DNA of 64,000 bases from Moniliella sp. 'wahieum' (lineage: Eukaryota > Basidiomycota > Moniliellomycetes > Moniliellales > Moniliellaceae), in contig RSEE01000012.1 of the NCBI GenBank assembly GCA_003971905.1, forward strand, positions 620,001 to 684,000. The letters are read 5' to 3'. The notes beneath the pieces are model-generated. The model was not told the DNA's origin and did not search any database. It was given only the letters and a program-made list of their open reading frames with translations. Positions 10,893-20,962 of this stretch are shown here, piece by piece. Both the position numbers and the translations under genes were made by a program. Position 1 is the first letter of the stretch. Each line of letters begins with the position of its first letter.

Positions 10893-11893
10893 TTATGTGA
10901 AGAGATGGACGTACTGAAGCAAATCCTCAAGAAACCCTTTGAGCGCCAGCACCGCTTCCTGGTCCATGAAAGTGAGCGATACCAGGCGCGGCATATCGAT
11001 CAGTAGCCTAAGGAGGTGTTCTGCGCCATAGATGCTGCTTGGCTCGACCACATTCCATGGTTCATCCCCCTTTGCGCTGGCAGATAATTTCCTCTTTTTG
11101 ACGGGTGGGTCGTCTTCCTTTGGGACCAGTCCCTTCCCAGTCTTGAGATCCACGCCCTTCTCCATCCGCTCCTCGTACACCTTCTTCCGTTCCTGGGTAA
11201 GCTGGAGTCGTTCAAACTTGTAGAGCAGGCCATGAGACAGGGCAGCATCAAAGTACGTTTTCAAATCGGCCACCACTTCCTCCAGCAAAAGGGGCGGCAA
11301 GTCCTTGGAAGGTGATGCCAAGACATGGGCACGGTACTCCTCCAAAATCTCCATCACAGTAGGGGACCGTGGTAGTGGGACAAGACGGTTTTGTTTCGTC
11401 ACTCGTTCCCAGTCGTCTACGACTGGAGCTTGAGACTCTCTGGAAAGACAAGCCTCATTTCTGGTGTTTTGGCCTGCTCCTCTTCGATTTCGGCGTCCCG
11501 AGACCGCTTGGTGCTCCTGGTAGACTCTTTCTTCTTTGGGGGAGGCTCCTCAGCGCGCTCAGGTGCTTCGAGTAACCGCTTCTCCTCCTCCCTCCACCTC
11601 GTTTCCAGTTCCTTCTTCACCGCAAGATTTTCATCTGTCATTTTCAAAATCCGCGACTCCGAAACCCACTCGTCCCATCTGGTTGGCGTCAGAACTAGAA
11701 GCAGTAGGATGAGGGCGAGGAAGATGAGGCAAGCGACGTACGAGGTTTTCCATCCGACGTAGTGGACGAGGTAGTGGGGCCCAGTGTGTCCAGCAGGTTC
11801 TTCATCGCCCTTCTTGTCGAGTTTGAGGATCTTGGCAGGGTAGAGAAGTGAGCCGTGGTAGCACAGCACCTTTTCGTGCGCGGCAAATTGCAT
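10893..11893 (-). CDS. EAF3: Eaf3/MRG15-family chromodomain-MRG protein
   Basis: Nuclear chromatin reader shared by the NuA4 acetyltransferase and Rpd3S deacetylase complexes in yeast, binding methylated H3K36. The start at 11893 gives MQFAAHEKVLCYHGSLLYPAKI, the classic chromo-barrel opening, followed by HYLVHYVGWKTSWDEWV with aromatic-cage-type Tyr/Trp residues. That join requires a 63-nt intron at 11679-11741. A Lys/Glu-rich linker follows. The MRG domain then begins LVFPESLKLQ and continues DDWERVTKQNRLVPLPRSP, includes YKFERLQ, and ends near YGAEHLLRLLIDMPRLVSL. Between LKLQ and DDWE (about 11415-11425) the frame shifts where one base appears lost; no splice sites fit. The extreme C-terminus is short and may extend by an unseen exon. 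Confidence 0.88.
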
Positions 11894-12516
11894 GGTGGTG
11901 GTGAGGATCCGACGCGACTCGCGACTTGGCCACAGCGGAGGGGCCAAATGAGAATGGTAATGATTAGGTAAGCGATGATCGCCGTCCCCTCATTAGCCTG
12001 ATTAATGATTGGCCTCAATAACCTCACTAACGTTCTGACTGCAAGTGGTGGCCTTTGGCGTAGTCTTTGAACGCCCTTTTCCGAGTGTCTGGACGGCATG
12101 CTAATAGAGGAGATTATAATTGAAAAGCGCACATTGGTGCAACCAAGATGTGTCGGGGTCGTCAAAACCTCTAAGTAGACATAAGAGGGAAGCATTGGGA
12201 CGGCAAAATGAATGAAGAGAGTGCCAGGGAGTGTGAGCTCCATGTCCTGCATAACGATCAAGGCGAAAAAGAAACGCAGCCACAGGGAGCGAGTTCAGTT
12301 GGTCTGCTAAAATAAATGGCGTTGAGATGGAAATAGTAAGGATTGCGGAAGATACGGTCGCATGGAGAGAGATGTACCAAAGTATGGAAATGTGCGAAAG
12401 GGATGCGCAAAGGCACACGGATCAAAGCAAGCTGAGTTCAAGGGTCCAGATCCTACGTGCCCATACGCGCACTTTTCGCCCCTTGCCCGCTCGCCAAAGC
12501 GCGATTTCGTCCTTGG
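11894..12516. other. Intergenic: EAF3 promoter and Whi2-like 3' flank
   Basis: AT-richer than the flanking genes. I see no conserved coding frame, heptad array or RNA gene. Confidence 0.5.
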
Positions 12517-13748
12517 TTATGCCTGCGGTGGGGAAGCCTCCGACCCTGGGACCGAAATCGAACCCGTCCGAGCTCCTGGGCCCGTTTCAGCACGGTCATC
12601 CTCCTTCAAAGCAGCAATAAGCGCAGCATCTTCCTCGGTCCCCTCAGCGGGGGGAATGTCGGCCGTCTCACCTTCAGATAAAGGCACAATGACGTCCACG
12701 CCGTCCCACCAGCATTTGCGCGCAGGCTTCCGCCAGAAAGAGAGTAGTTTCTGAGCTGTAGCCAACTGAGATTCTTCGATTCTACTCCCATCGGGGCCGT
12801 GGACGTATGTGCCTTCGTCAGTCCCTTGCCGCGCGTCGATCGCAGCAATGGCTTCGCTTTCCCCGGCATGAATTGTGCCAGTTTTCAGCAGGACAGAGCA
12901 GAGCAAGAGAGACCATATTGCACCGAGTTGGTTCGAGGCCACGGAAGCCCCAGTCATCCGAACGATCAAATCCACTGAAGCGAGTTAGCGTTGTTCTCCC
13001 AAACAGGACACAAGGCGGCGTACCTCATGCAAAGCATGTCGATCAGATGCTGTTCAGCCACATTATTTTCCTTGTTGACATTGCGCTGAAGAGCAGTGAA
13101 AATATGGCGACGCTTCAAAAGCGCCTGTCCTGCCTTCTCCTTAAGTTCAAGCAGTTTGGGTGTTGGGGATCCAGTGACGAAATTGGTCGTCTCGAGAGTG
13201 GGATCAGGTTCGTAGGCAGCAGTCAAAGCTGCAAGCTCTTCCTGTGCCGTAGGGAGACTGAAGTCAATGGGATGAGGTGGGGGAAGTGCGGGATCCTTCT
13301 CCTGCCTGTTACAAGGGATGGGGTAGTACGTCAGTTCTTCGCGGAGAACAATGACAGCTTGTTTGGACAGGAGAGGACTTTGCCCCGGGGCAATGTAGAA
13401 AGGGTTTGGGATAAAGTGAGGAGAAGCCTGTCTCCGGAATCGACCAGGATGCTGCTCGGTGCCGTAAAAGTCGTCCCGGGCGGAGCGGAAGAAGGCGAGA
13501 AGGTAGGAGAGACACGCGGGGTCAAAGTCAGAGTAATACACATCTGTGTACCCCTCGTCTTGATCGTCCTCATACTCAGGGGCGAGGGGCTCAATGCCCT
13601 GCGGAAAGAGACACAGCAGGATATTCTCAGGTAGCTCAATGAGAGTATAGCGGTCGAGGGTGAAGAGGGTGCCGCGCAGGTCGAGGGTCAAGGGACGGTG
13701 CATGGTCTGCGCCTGCTCCCACAGTCCTACCGATATGGATGCCTCCAT
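12517..13748 (-). CDS. Whi2-like BTB/POZ-related protein
   Basis: Resembles fungal Whi2/KCTD-type BTB proteins; yeast Whi2 acts with Psr phosphatases in stress signalling and low-amino-acid TORC1 restraint. From the ATG at 13748 the N-terminal region shows the BTB-like run LTLDLRGTLFTLDRYTLIEL followed by PENILLCLFPQG, then an acidic segment and FDPACLSYLLAFF. The distal part has CNRQEKD, QLGAIWSLLLCSVLLKTG, RKPARKCWWDGVDVIVPL and an acidic tail. A probable 49-nt intron (12975-13023) joins the two halves, but the simple GT..AG splice leaves the downstream frame out of phase by one base. This again suggests a missing base nearby, or a different splice site. The Whi2 name is by family resemblance only. 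Confidence 0.65.
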
Positions 13749-14220
13749 GGTCGTGGAGTGAGTGATGGGGTGGGCGCTGAGCTGTGGTGAACGCTGGCTG
13801 GACTGAGCTGTACCTGGACGGTAGCGAGGAGAGAGGTGGGGTGGAGGTGGAAGGCGAGAAAGACAGGTGGCGACATGCTCACGGGGAGGAGAACCGATGA
13901 GCGCTGAGTGTGAGCGCGTGAGCCCCACCTTGGGCAAGCGCGAGATCCCAGGGCGCTCGTCGCCCCCGGCCACGGCGCAAGCGTCATGCATTGCAGATCA
14001 CTGATCCGCGGTTGTCTCGGGCACTGGGCACCTGGGGTCGCACTTGCGGAGGAGGACACTTCCCCTGTGCTACTGGGGGCACGGCGGCAGCCCGCTCGCC
14101 TCCTCCCCGCGCGTTCGCCCAGGGCAGCGGCGTGCCGCAGTGCAGATCGCACGCAGCTCGGCTGCTGTCGTTTCGCAGCCGACTGTAGCCGTTAGACGAA
14201 AGGGTCCACATGTACAGGCC

Positions 14221-14241
14221 GTAACGCGTAACGCGTAACCG
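14221..14241. repeat. GTAACGC heptad array
   Basis: GTAACGC, GTAACGC, GTAACCG head to tail. It creates two ACGCGT hexamers 7 bp apart and lies about 475 bp upstream of the Whi2-like ATG. Confidence 0.8.
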
Positions 14242-14624
14242 GTGCTCAGCCGCTCACCAGAATAATTAAGCCTGGCCACCTTCGGCCAACAACCCTTAAC
14301 AGCAACGGGTTGCGGGCCCTTCACCTGGGCCACATCTCCTGCGTCTCAGATTTTACTCTCCTGGCTTTACTTTTCTCACTAGGTACTGTGTAGATATGTG
14401 TTGTGCCTGACGGTGCGCGGCAGGCATGGGCGACAGTGTCAGCGTCTCCGAGCACGTAACCAACAGTGGTAAATTATGTCGCTAAGATTTAACAGGCTGG
14501 GATGCCTGCTTGGACCGGTAAGTTTGAGGAAGTCGGAGACGCCGTAGCAGATGACCTGTGGTGAAGTTGAGATGTTTACACAAACAATAAATGAGCTGGA
14601 CCCTGCTGGACCTCCATGCTCAAA

Positions 14625-14652
14625 GTTGAAGTTGAAGCTTGAAGCTTGAAGG
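14625..14652. repeat. TTGAAGC heptad array
   Basis: TTGAAGC, TTGAAGC, TTGAAGG at 14632-14652, preceded by a 6-bp GTTGAA. The same unit occurs at 6390-6403. Confidence 0.8.
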
Positions 14653-14861
14653 TTGACCACAGGCCTTTAGCCCAAACACGCATTATCATGACCCTGCTTC
14701 ATGTGATTTGTCCCATTACTTTTAGCATGGACAGGGCGGTGTCGTATTCCTATCCACTCCTAAGGTGTGCAGCTGGCCGGAACATACCTGGAAAAAACGA
14801 GTCCCTTTTGAGATGAGTGCCAGATTGGCAAACCAATTCTTTCGAGACCAGAAATCATTAA

Positions 14862-16248
14862 TCACTCCTCCTGCTCCGTAACATGAACCTGCTCTTCGCT
14901 CACACCCGACGCAATGGCAAGTGCTGCCGGAGCCTGTATGTCGGTTCGGGGCAAAGGGTGACCGAAATCGTCAATGCCCAAGCTGGCTTGGCGGAATTTC
15001 CAAACAATGCACATAACCAATAGGGTACCTTGGAGGGTGCCCGTAAAACAATACGCCAGAACGCTGGTCCAGTTCACCCCAGGACGAAGCAGAAGACTGT
15101 AGATGAAAACAGCCGTGCCGGGGGTCTGGACGAGCATTGTTGGAATCGACAAAGAGCCGACAAGACGGCGGGTCGCCGTATAGTGCAGCTGCGGAAGATA
15201 TTGAGCTGTCGCCAAAACGGTAGCTGTGACCCCAAGGAAGGCCGCCCATCCACTGAGGAGTTTGGCGGGGCTGATCTGAGACCCTGATGGCGGGGATGGC
15301 TCTGGACCAAACGTGTTCCCAGGCAGGGAGAACACGATGATCATGGTTACAGATCCCACAAAAAGCAAGTGAATCAGACAAATCCATGCAAGGGCAGTCG
15401 CCAGCCCCATTCATACGTTTTAGTCTGCCATTTGCTCCGGATCTCCTCCGCCAGAGACCAAACATGCTCGACATGCCTGCCCGTGATGGCTCCGCAATGG
15501 TAACCCGCTTTTGCACAGGAGTGCGGATACCAGAAGCACCAATCGGGTTGAGGGCGCCATCGGCACCTTGGCGCGCGGGGGTAGAGCTGGGCATCGAGAG
15601 GGGAGAGGGGGGACCACCCTGCCGCCCTGAGGCGCCTTCCACATCGGCCAAAAGGAAGGGACGAGGCGGGCAAAGGCGCTGCTGCTTACCTCCTCTTCCT
15701 CGGCGCGTAGTTCGGCATCAGTGAAACGGGCAATGGTCGATTGGGTTGGGGTCTGATCGACCGCCGAGTCAATCGCACTCGCTCCCTCTTCCTCGGAAAA
15801 AGCCCGAGTCCCCCCCCTCATCATCAGAGAGGGCCACAGCGTTTTCGTACCTCTCCTCAAGAGGATAGTAGTACAGATACAGTCCAAAACTGATGTGTGG
15901 GTAAGTCAAGGAACAGAAAAGGGGGGGGGCACGGGAGGGGGCGTACATAATCAAGCCGAAGACCCATTGGAGGCCAACTTGCACGGCGCCCAAAAGACCT
16001 TCAAGGCACAATCCTGTTCCCAGTTGGGAGCAACACCGAACACTCCCCACTGCAGAGACAGGACATTGAAGAAACCCGAGGTGTGAGCTGTGACGCCGAG
16101 GAAAAGGTACCAAGGCGAAAATCCAAGTGAATTCTCCCAGACAAAACGGATGATTGGGGAGCATACGAGAAGGCGAGCCGGCTAGGAGGAATGTACCAGG
16201 AATGAAACCGAACCAATCGTGCTCCACATGGCACTGGTCCGACGACAT
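14862..16248 (-). CDS. PQ-loop repeat membrane protein
   Basis: Probable seven-helix PQ-loop protein of the fungal cystinosin/Ypq-like superfamily, members of which move amino acids or act in lysosome/vacuole or Golgi membranes. From the ATG at 16248 the first exon reads MSSDQCHVEHDWFGFIPGTF, with a later helix LQVGLQWVFGLIMY, then YPHISFGLYLYYYPLEERYE. A cytosolic Ser/Glu-rich loop follows. The second half has ALAWICLIHLLFVGSVTMII, WAAFLGVTATVLATAQYLPQ (the second PQ-loop, with AQYLPQL) and SLSIPTMLVQTPGTAVFIYS, ending in an acidic tail. An intron near 15885-15945 separates the first exons. Frame changes near 16080-16110 and 15420 resemble single-base losses. Confidence 0.75.
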
Positions 16249-16648
16249 GCTAACTCGGGCGCGGAGGTAGTGGTTGTTGCCTGCAAGTCTGAAGTCTGCT
16301 TGTGGTGGATCTACGCGATAGTGTGTCTATAGCTGGGTGGGTTCAGGTGGCTTATGTCAGCATCCTATCTGTTTGCATGAACTGTCTAAGAGCTCGTCAG
16401 GATAAATAAATCTGGTATTGTAGAGAGAGCGAACACATCGACGGGACGATCATAGCAAAGCTTATATTAGGACCTTTTGATCACCATGTTTACCTCGTTC
16501 ACCACCAAGAGGCAGAAAACCCCGTATGATGCCAGGGCTAATGGGGGGGGGGATATGCTTTTCATTAGTTGTGTGGAACATCCTACGCCTGCAAGCAAAT
16601 TGAAGGGGGGCCAAGGAATGTTTACCTTCAACATTTTGGGGGGTGGCA
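16249..16648. other. Intergenic: PQ-loop promoter and FCP1-like 3' flank
   Basis: No gene seen. A G8 run lies near 16543-16551. The true 3' end of the neighbouring FCP1-like gene may extend into this stretch through an intron. Confidence 0.4.
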
Positions 16649-18184
16649 TCATTCTTCGCTGGAATAGCATGAAGTCTTGGGGCCACGTTGAGAGCACCCC
16701 ACGAGGCACAGGCGCGCACGCCACGGTGATCCAATCAAGGTGGTTGGTAGGAGGACCATTTGGCGGATTTTCCAAACGCGGACAGCCTCTTTTGCCAAGT
16801 CATCGGCCTCCTTCAAGGGACGAGGGATGATTCCGGTGGAGATGTCGTCTGGGAGGGGTGATCCCTGAAAACCTTTAAGCCCACCAGCATGAATCCAGCG
16901 ACCCACATGTTCTTGCGAAAGGGACTCATCCACCACTCCAATCGCCTGTAGAAGCGACGAATCCATGCGAAGAATGAAGTCCCAAGCAACTTCCCTCGCC
17001 GCCTGTTCCTCTGCCGGAGACAAATCAGAGGGAGGACCTCCCATTGATGTAGGATAGAGAGAAACAGTGCTAGCACCCTTGGCCCAAGTGAGCGCATATG
17101 AACGTAACTTGTTCACTGCAATGACCTGGGAGTCGTACTCAGTGATGGAGACATGGTTGTACGGTTGCAACGCAGTCTTGGACCCGCCATCGTCGATAAT
17201 TAGCGTGTTGCTCGCGCCCCAAGGCCCTTGTGCTTCGGCCTCCCGCGCGGCAACGGCACTCGGACTGGCCTCTCCATACAAATCTTCAGGAAGACTAAGA
17301 TCCTCTTGAGACCGTATCTCTGCCATTAAGCGCCTCGGTGAAACGTTGAGTGTATGCCAAATCACCTCTAGGTCCTTCACGACTTCCACATCAGTCCTGC
17401 GGTGTTCGGCTGGCACAAGTGTCTCTCTTCCCCAGACATTTGTGAGGCGTCCACGGAGTGCACTGGTATGTGGAAGGAAGGTGTCCACCAACCTGATTAA
17501 GTTGTGCATCGCCGAGCTCGCCCACACCGCCACCTCAGCCTGGCGGATATCGTTGTCAATTGTTCCGAGGCTGTAATGGAAGAAGGTGTTGCAGTAGGGA
17601 CGTATGCTGGGGGGAGGTAAGTCCTTAGGGGTCTTGAAAAATTCCTTAGGGTTCTTGTATCGCAACGTGGAATTTTCGGCAGTCCTGGGCTTCTCGGGAG
17701 CCTTGCTCCGCCTGAGAAGGGTACCGTTCATGTCCACGACCACCAGTCTAGGCGGCTTGGTTTCTGAGTTATACGGTGTAGGGGGGAGTTCACATTCCTG
17801 TACATAAGATGGACGCGGAAGGGAACGCAGGCCAATGTTCATAGGAGTACGGATACGCGCGGGCTGCAAGACAACGGGCTCGTTGCGGAGGAGCGTTTGG
17901 CGCGAAGAGAGGCGCTCGGCCACGCCAAAGTGAGCGGATTTGACTGCCCCCATTCCAGGGCGCCATAACGTTGGGGAAGCGATTTTCCCTTTCCTGGGTC
18001 TTGGTTGGGCAGCCTCCCACGTCCCGCTCTTGGCCAGTTCCTGAGGATCGGCCAGTTTCCGTGTCTTGCGCTTGCCCTTGTTGGAAGAAGGACCTGGACC
18101 ACCTTGGGTGTGTATTGCAAGCATGCGCACCCCTGCTACTTGGGGAAAGATCCTGGGGCGTGTCCGCAGCAGCAGAGGGAGCAT
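16649..18184 (-). CDS. FCP1-like HAD-superfamily protein with a DxNGT motif
   Basis: The middle of the protein carries an FCP1/NLI-interacting-factor type HAD domain: LVVVDMNGTLLRR (motif I), then an insert, AEVAVWASSAMHNLIRLVDT (motif II region), WGRETLV, KDLEVIWHTLN and ASNTLIIDDGGSKTALQPYN (motif III/IV-like, IIDD). The ATG at 18184 starts MLPLLLRTRPRIFPQV, basic and acid-free, compatible with a mitochondrial targeting peptide. In-frame upstream Met codons to 18385 would instead add a low-complexity Pro/Ser run. Motif I is DMNGT rather than DxDGT, so the second catalytic Asp is Asn and phosphatase activity is uncertain. The last about 40 residues before 16649 lose resemblance and probably run into an intron. 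The role is not known. Confidence 0.75.
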   Translation of the reverse strand: MLPLLLRTRPRIFPQVAGVRMLAIHTQGGPGPSSNKGKRKTRKLADPQELAKSGTWEAAQPRPRKGKIASPTLWRPGMGAVKSAHFGVAERLSSRQTLLRNEPVVLQPARIRTPMNIGLRSLPRPSYVQECELPPTPYNSETKPPRLVVVDMNGTLLRRSKAPEKPRTAENSTLRYKNPKEFFKTPKDLPPPSIRPYCNTFFHYSLGTIDNDIRQAEVAVWASSAMHNLIRLVDTFLPHTSALRGRLTNVWGRETLVPAEHRRTDVEVVKDLEVIWHTLNVSPRRLMAEIRSQEDLSLPEDLYGEASPSAVAAREAEAQGPWGASNTLIIDDGGSKTALQPYNHVSITEYDSQVIAVNKLRSYALTWAKGASTVSLYPTSMGGPPSDLSPAEEQAAREVAWDFILRMDSSLLQAIGVVDESLSQEHVGRWIHAGGLKGFQGSPLPDDISTGIIPRPLKEADDLAKEAVRVWKIRQMVLLPTTLIGSPWRARLCLVGCSQRGPKTSCYSSEE

Positions 18185-18379
18185 GGGTGATGGACGGATG
18201 GACGGATGGATGGACGGTGGGTTGCTTGGTTGGTTGGCGGGTGAGGGCGCTGAGCCTGAGCAGCGGGGGTTACCCACGGCAACGACAAAAGAAGGAAAAA
18301 TGAGTTCTGAAATCCAGGTAATTAAAGATGCTTTCATTTTTCCTGGCGAAGTGGCGCTGTCGCAGCGGAATTGGGAAGA

Positions 18380-18393
18380 CATCATGCATCATG
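18380..18393. repeat. CATCATG heptad repeat, 2 copies
   Basis: CATCATG x2 followed by CACCATC, about 200 bp upstream of the FCP1-like ATG. It is the same word as at 6238-6258 and, inverted, at 3524-3544. Confidence 0.8.
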
Positions 18394-18485
18394 CACCATC
18401 GACACCATCATCCATGCCGCTTAGTGCTGCAGGGCTTAGCTTAGCGCATACGTTTCAATTGCCGTTTCCAATTAGCTGCATGGAA

Positions 18486-18513
18486 GATCATCGATCATCG
18501 ATCATCGATCACG
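18486..18513. repeat. GATCATC heptad repeat, 3 exact copies plus one variant
   Basis: GATCATC x3 then GATCACG, about 300 bp upstream of the FCP1-like ATG. Each junction makes the palindrome ATCGAT. Confidence 0.85.
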
Positions 18514-19252
18514 GTCACAGATCATCCATCGGTGGCTCGATGCAAAGCGAGAGAGCATCATGTGTCCCATCAGGTGCATCAGTGTTGTTGGCTACGCCAC
18601 ACTTCATCAGCTTCATCATATACGCGGGACAGAACCCCCACTGAGAGGGGGGTTAGAAATCGGAGCTTAGCGCCATTATCATAATCGGATGCAGCGGCCA
18701 ATCTGTCCACATGTTGAGTGAAACGACCAGGACTGATGTGTGCCGAACAGAAGCGCTGTGTGGGCGGGGGCGGCAGGCTTTTTGGCGAGAGGGAACACCA
18801 GGATTTGTATGTATGGGCGAACACAATAACCTTTTGGTATAGTTCATGGAGAAATTGTCAGGAGACACGTGAGATGGAAGAAAGGGAGCAGATAGATTGG
18901 ATACTTCAACGATGGCCAAGTCGTACTTAGGCAAAGACGAAGTCGACGGTAACGAAGTGGTTAAGGCACCTCCCACCGAACCAAAGGAACACAGGTCTAT
19001 CATGGCGTTCAAGAACTTATTCACTCTTCATCTCTTGGCGGATCCGTCAGCAAGGGCGGGTTGAAATGCTATCGAGGGTGACTACAGTAGCGGCGGTAGA
19101 TGCAAGGCCAGAGTTACAATTTTTGTCGAGTATTACAAGCAGAAATTGTGGCCAAAGAGGGACAAGAAAAAAGGGGAAAGGACACTCTGCATTGTTGAAC
19201 ACCGGGAGGCAGGGGGGCTACCATGTGCACCGCCCACATATGCCCGATGACT

Positions 19253-20962
19253 CTAGTTGTTCATGTAAGAACTCGAGTCATCGTGTCGGGCAGCTCAGGG
19301 ATGGCAACCTCGAAACGGGACTGAATCATCCAGCACCTTCTGGTCCTCCTCCGACGAGACAAACATGATGGCCAAGCCCTTCGTGCCAAAACGGCCGGCA
19401 CGTCCAACACGGTGAAGGTACGAGTCCGCATCCCCGGGCGTGTCGTAGGAGATGGAGACGTTGACCCGCTCTACGTCGATACCACGACCGAAGATGTCCG
19501 TGGCAACGAGAATGCGCTTCTCAAAGTTCTTGAACTGCTGGTACCGCTTGATCCGCTCCTCCTGCGGCAGCGAACCATGGATAGAGATGGAGGGGAAGTT
19601 GCATTCCTGCAGCAGCTTGTCCAGCTGGTTCGCCCGCGAGACCGACTTGACAAAGATGATGACTTGGTTGAACTCAAGCGTGTCGAGCAGGTCGTTGAGC
19701 TTACGGTTCTTCTGTCCCTCTTCCAGACGGACATAGTGCTGCTGAAGGCCGTGCAGCGTGAGCTTGGTCTCGTCATCAACGTAAATCTCAAGTGGGTTCT
19801 GCATAAACTTCTTGCAGACAGTGCGAATCTCCTTCGCCAGCGTGGCAGAGAACATCATCACTTGCTTGTGGTGGGGCGTGGCACGGAAAATCTCCTGGAC
19901 ATCGCGGCGCATGTCAATCGTATCGAGCATCTTGTCACACTCGTCCAGCACAAGTGCTTACCCCAGTAGGCTTGAGTGACTTGTCTCGCACAAGCGCGTT
20001 CATCCGCCCAGGAGTACCGACGAGAATGTGGGGGCAACGCGCCTTGTCCTTCAGCAGCGCCTGGTCCTCTTTGATGGGGTACCTCCATAGACAACCGAGG
20101 TGCGCACCTCGGGCATGTACTTCGAGAAACGGAGGTACTCATTTTTGATCTGGAACGCCAACTCACGCGTGTGGCACATAACAATGACGCTCACCTCTCC
20201 ATCCACGGGCTCAATTGTTGCAGCGTCGCCAAAACAAACACAGCAGTTTTACCCACCCGACTTGGCCTGGCACAACACGTCCATACCGAGGATTGACTGG
20301 GGAATACACTCTTGTTGCACTGGATAGGGGAAGGAACAGAGGGTCAGGGCACCGTCACAGTGTAGATTCAATAGGACGTACCTTCCGAAGGGTGCTCGAA
20401 TCCAAGATCGCTAATGGCGCGCAGGAGCTCTGGCTTGAGCAAAAAGTCACGGAACCCAGTCGAGTGGATACCAACATAGGAACCCTGACCGAGGTGAAGA
20501 GAGAATGGTAAGTAATGGTCGGCGAAGCTGGAAGGGGGTAGACAGATTCGCTAGTCGGTGCGGTGCGTTCCTAGGCTTGCCTGGCAAAGGTACAACGGCG
20601 GTTGCAGAGAACCGTGGAGGGACGGGGCCCGACGCGTCAAGGCATCCAACGGCCTGGCCTGGGGGCCGAATGAGCAAAAGGACGCGTCGCACTGGTGCAA
20701 CGGCAGCGCCGAAAACGCGGAATAGTGCACCGATCCCGAGAATACGAAGAAGAGGGTGGGGAAAGGGACTAGGACTAAGATGGTATGCTGACCTTTTTGG
20801 CGCCGTCGGCTTCGGCCGGGGCAGCGTCGGTGGTGGCCTCGCCGTTGGTGGCGGCGGGGGCGGGAGCGACGATCTCCTCTTCGTAGTCGATAAGACTGGG
20901 TAGGCCGGGGATCAGTACGACGTGACGTGAAGACAGACAGCACACTACTCTTCGTTGTCCAT
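19253..20962 (-). CDS. SUB2: DECD-box RNA helicase Sub2/UAP56
   Basis: ATP-dependent RNA helicase acting in spliceosome assembly and TREX mRNA export. ATG at 20962. Three introns can be read: 20896-20948 (53 nt), giving [15 protein letters not shown]; 20485-20792 (308 nt), joining AKK to [14 protein letters not shown]; and 20320-20381 (62 nt), joining EHPSE to [15 protein letters not shown]. Motifs in order: [13 protein letters not shown] (Walker A), [29 protein letters not shown] and [10 protein letters not shown]. The true C-terminus is SSSYMNN, with the stop at 19253. Single-base losses are evident near 20215, 20076, 19950-19960 (two), 19325 and 19280, each inside near-invariant peptide. 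They are most likely assembly errors. Confidence 0.95.

Larger units (their letters stand above)
13749..14861. other. Intergenic: Whi2-like promoter and PQ-loop 3' flank
   Basis: No supportable gene in 1.1 kb. It contains two heptad arrays (14221-14241 and 14625-14652) and a GCTCAGC word at 14244-14250. Short open frames around 13984-14333 on both strands have no recognisable features. Confidence 0.55.
18185..19252. other. Intergenic between FCP1-like gene and SUB2
   Basis: Contains two heptad arrays and a GGAT/GGAC-rich low-complexity tract at about 18188-18240. The minus-strand open frame at 18653-19024 has 123 codons but no recognisable features, and I do not call it a gene. GCTGAGC occurs at 18249. 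Confidence 0.5.

Noticed and set aside
10522-10917. Plus-strand frame of 131 codons
   Set aside because: Overlaps the 3' end of EAF3 antisense and shows no domain or hydrophobic pattern.
18486-18513. Regular short repeats considered as a CRISPR array
   Set aside because: Units are 7 bp with no spacers, and the DNA is fungal nuclear.
18653-19024. Minus-strand frame of 123 codons between FCP1-like gene and SUB2
   Set aside because: No recognisable motif, unlike neighbours in composition, and no supporting splice or start context.
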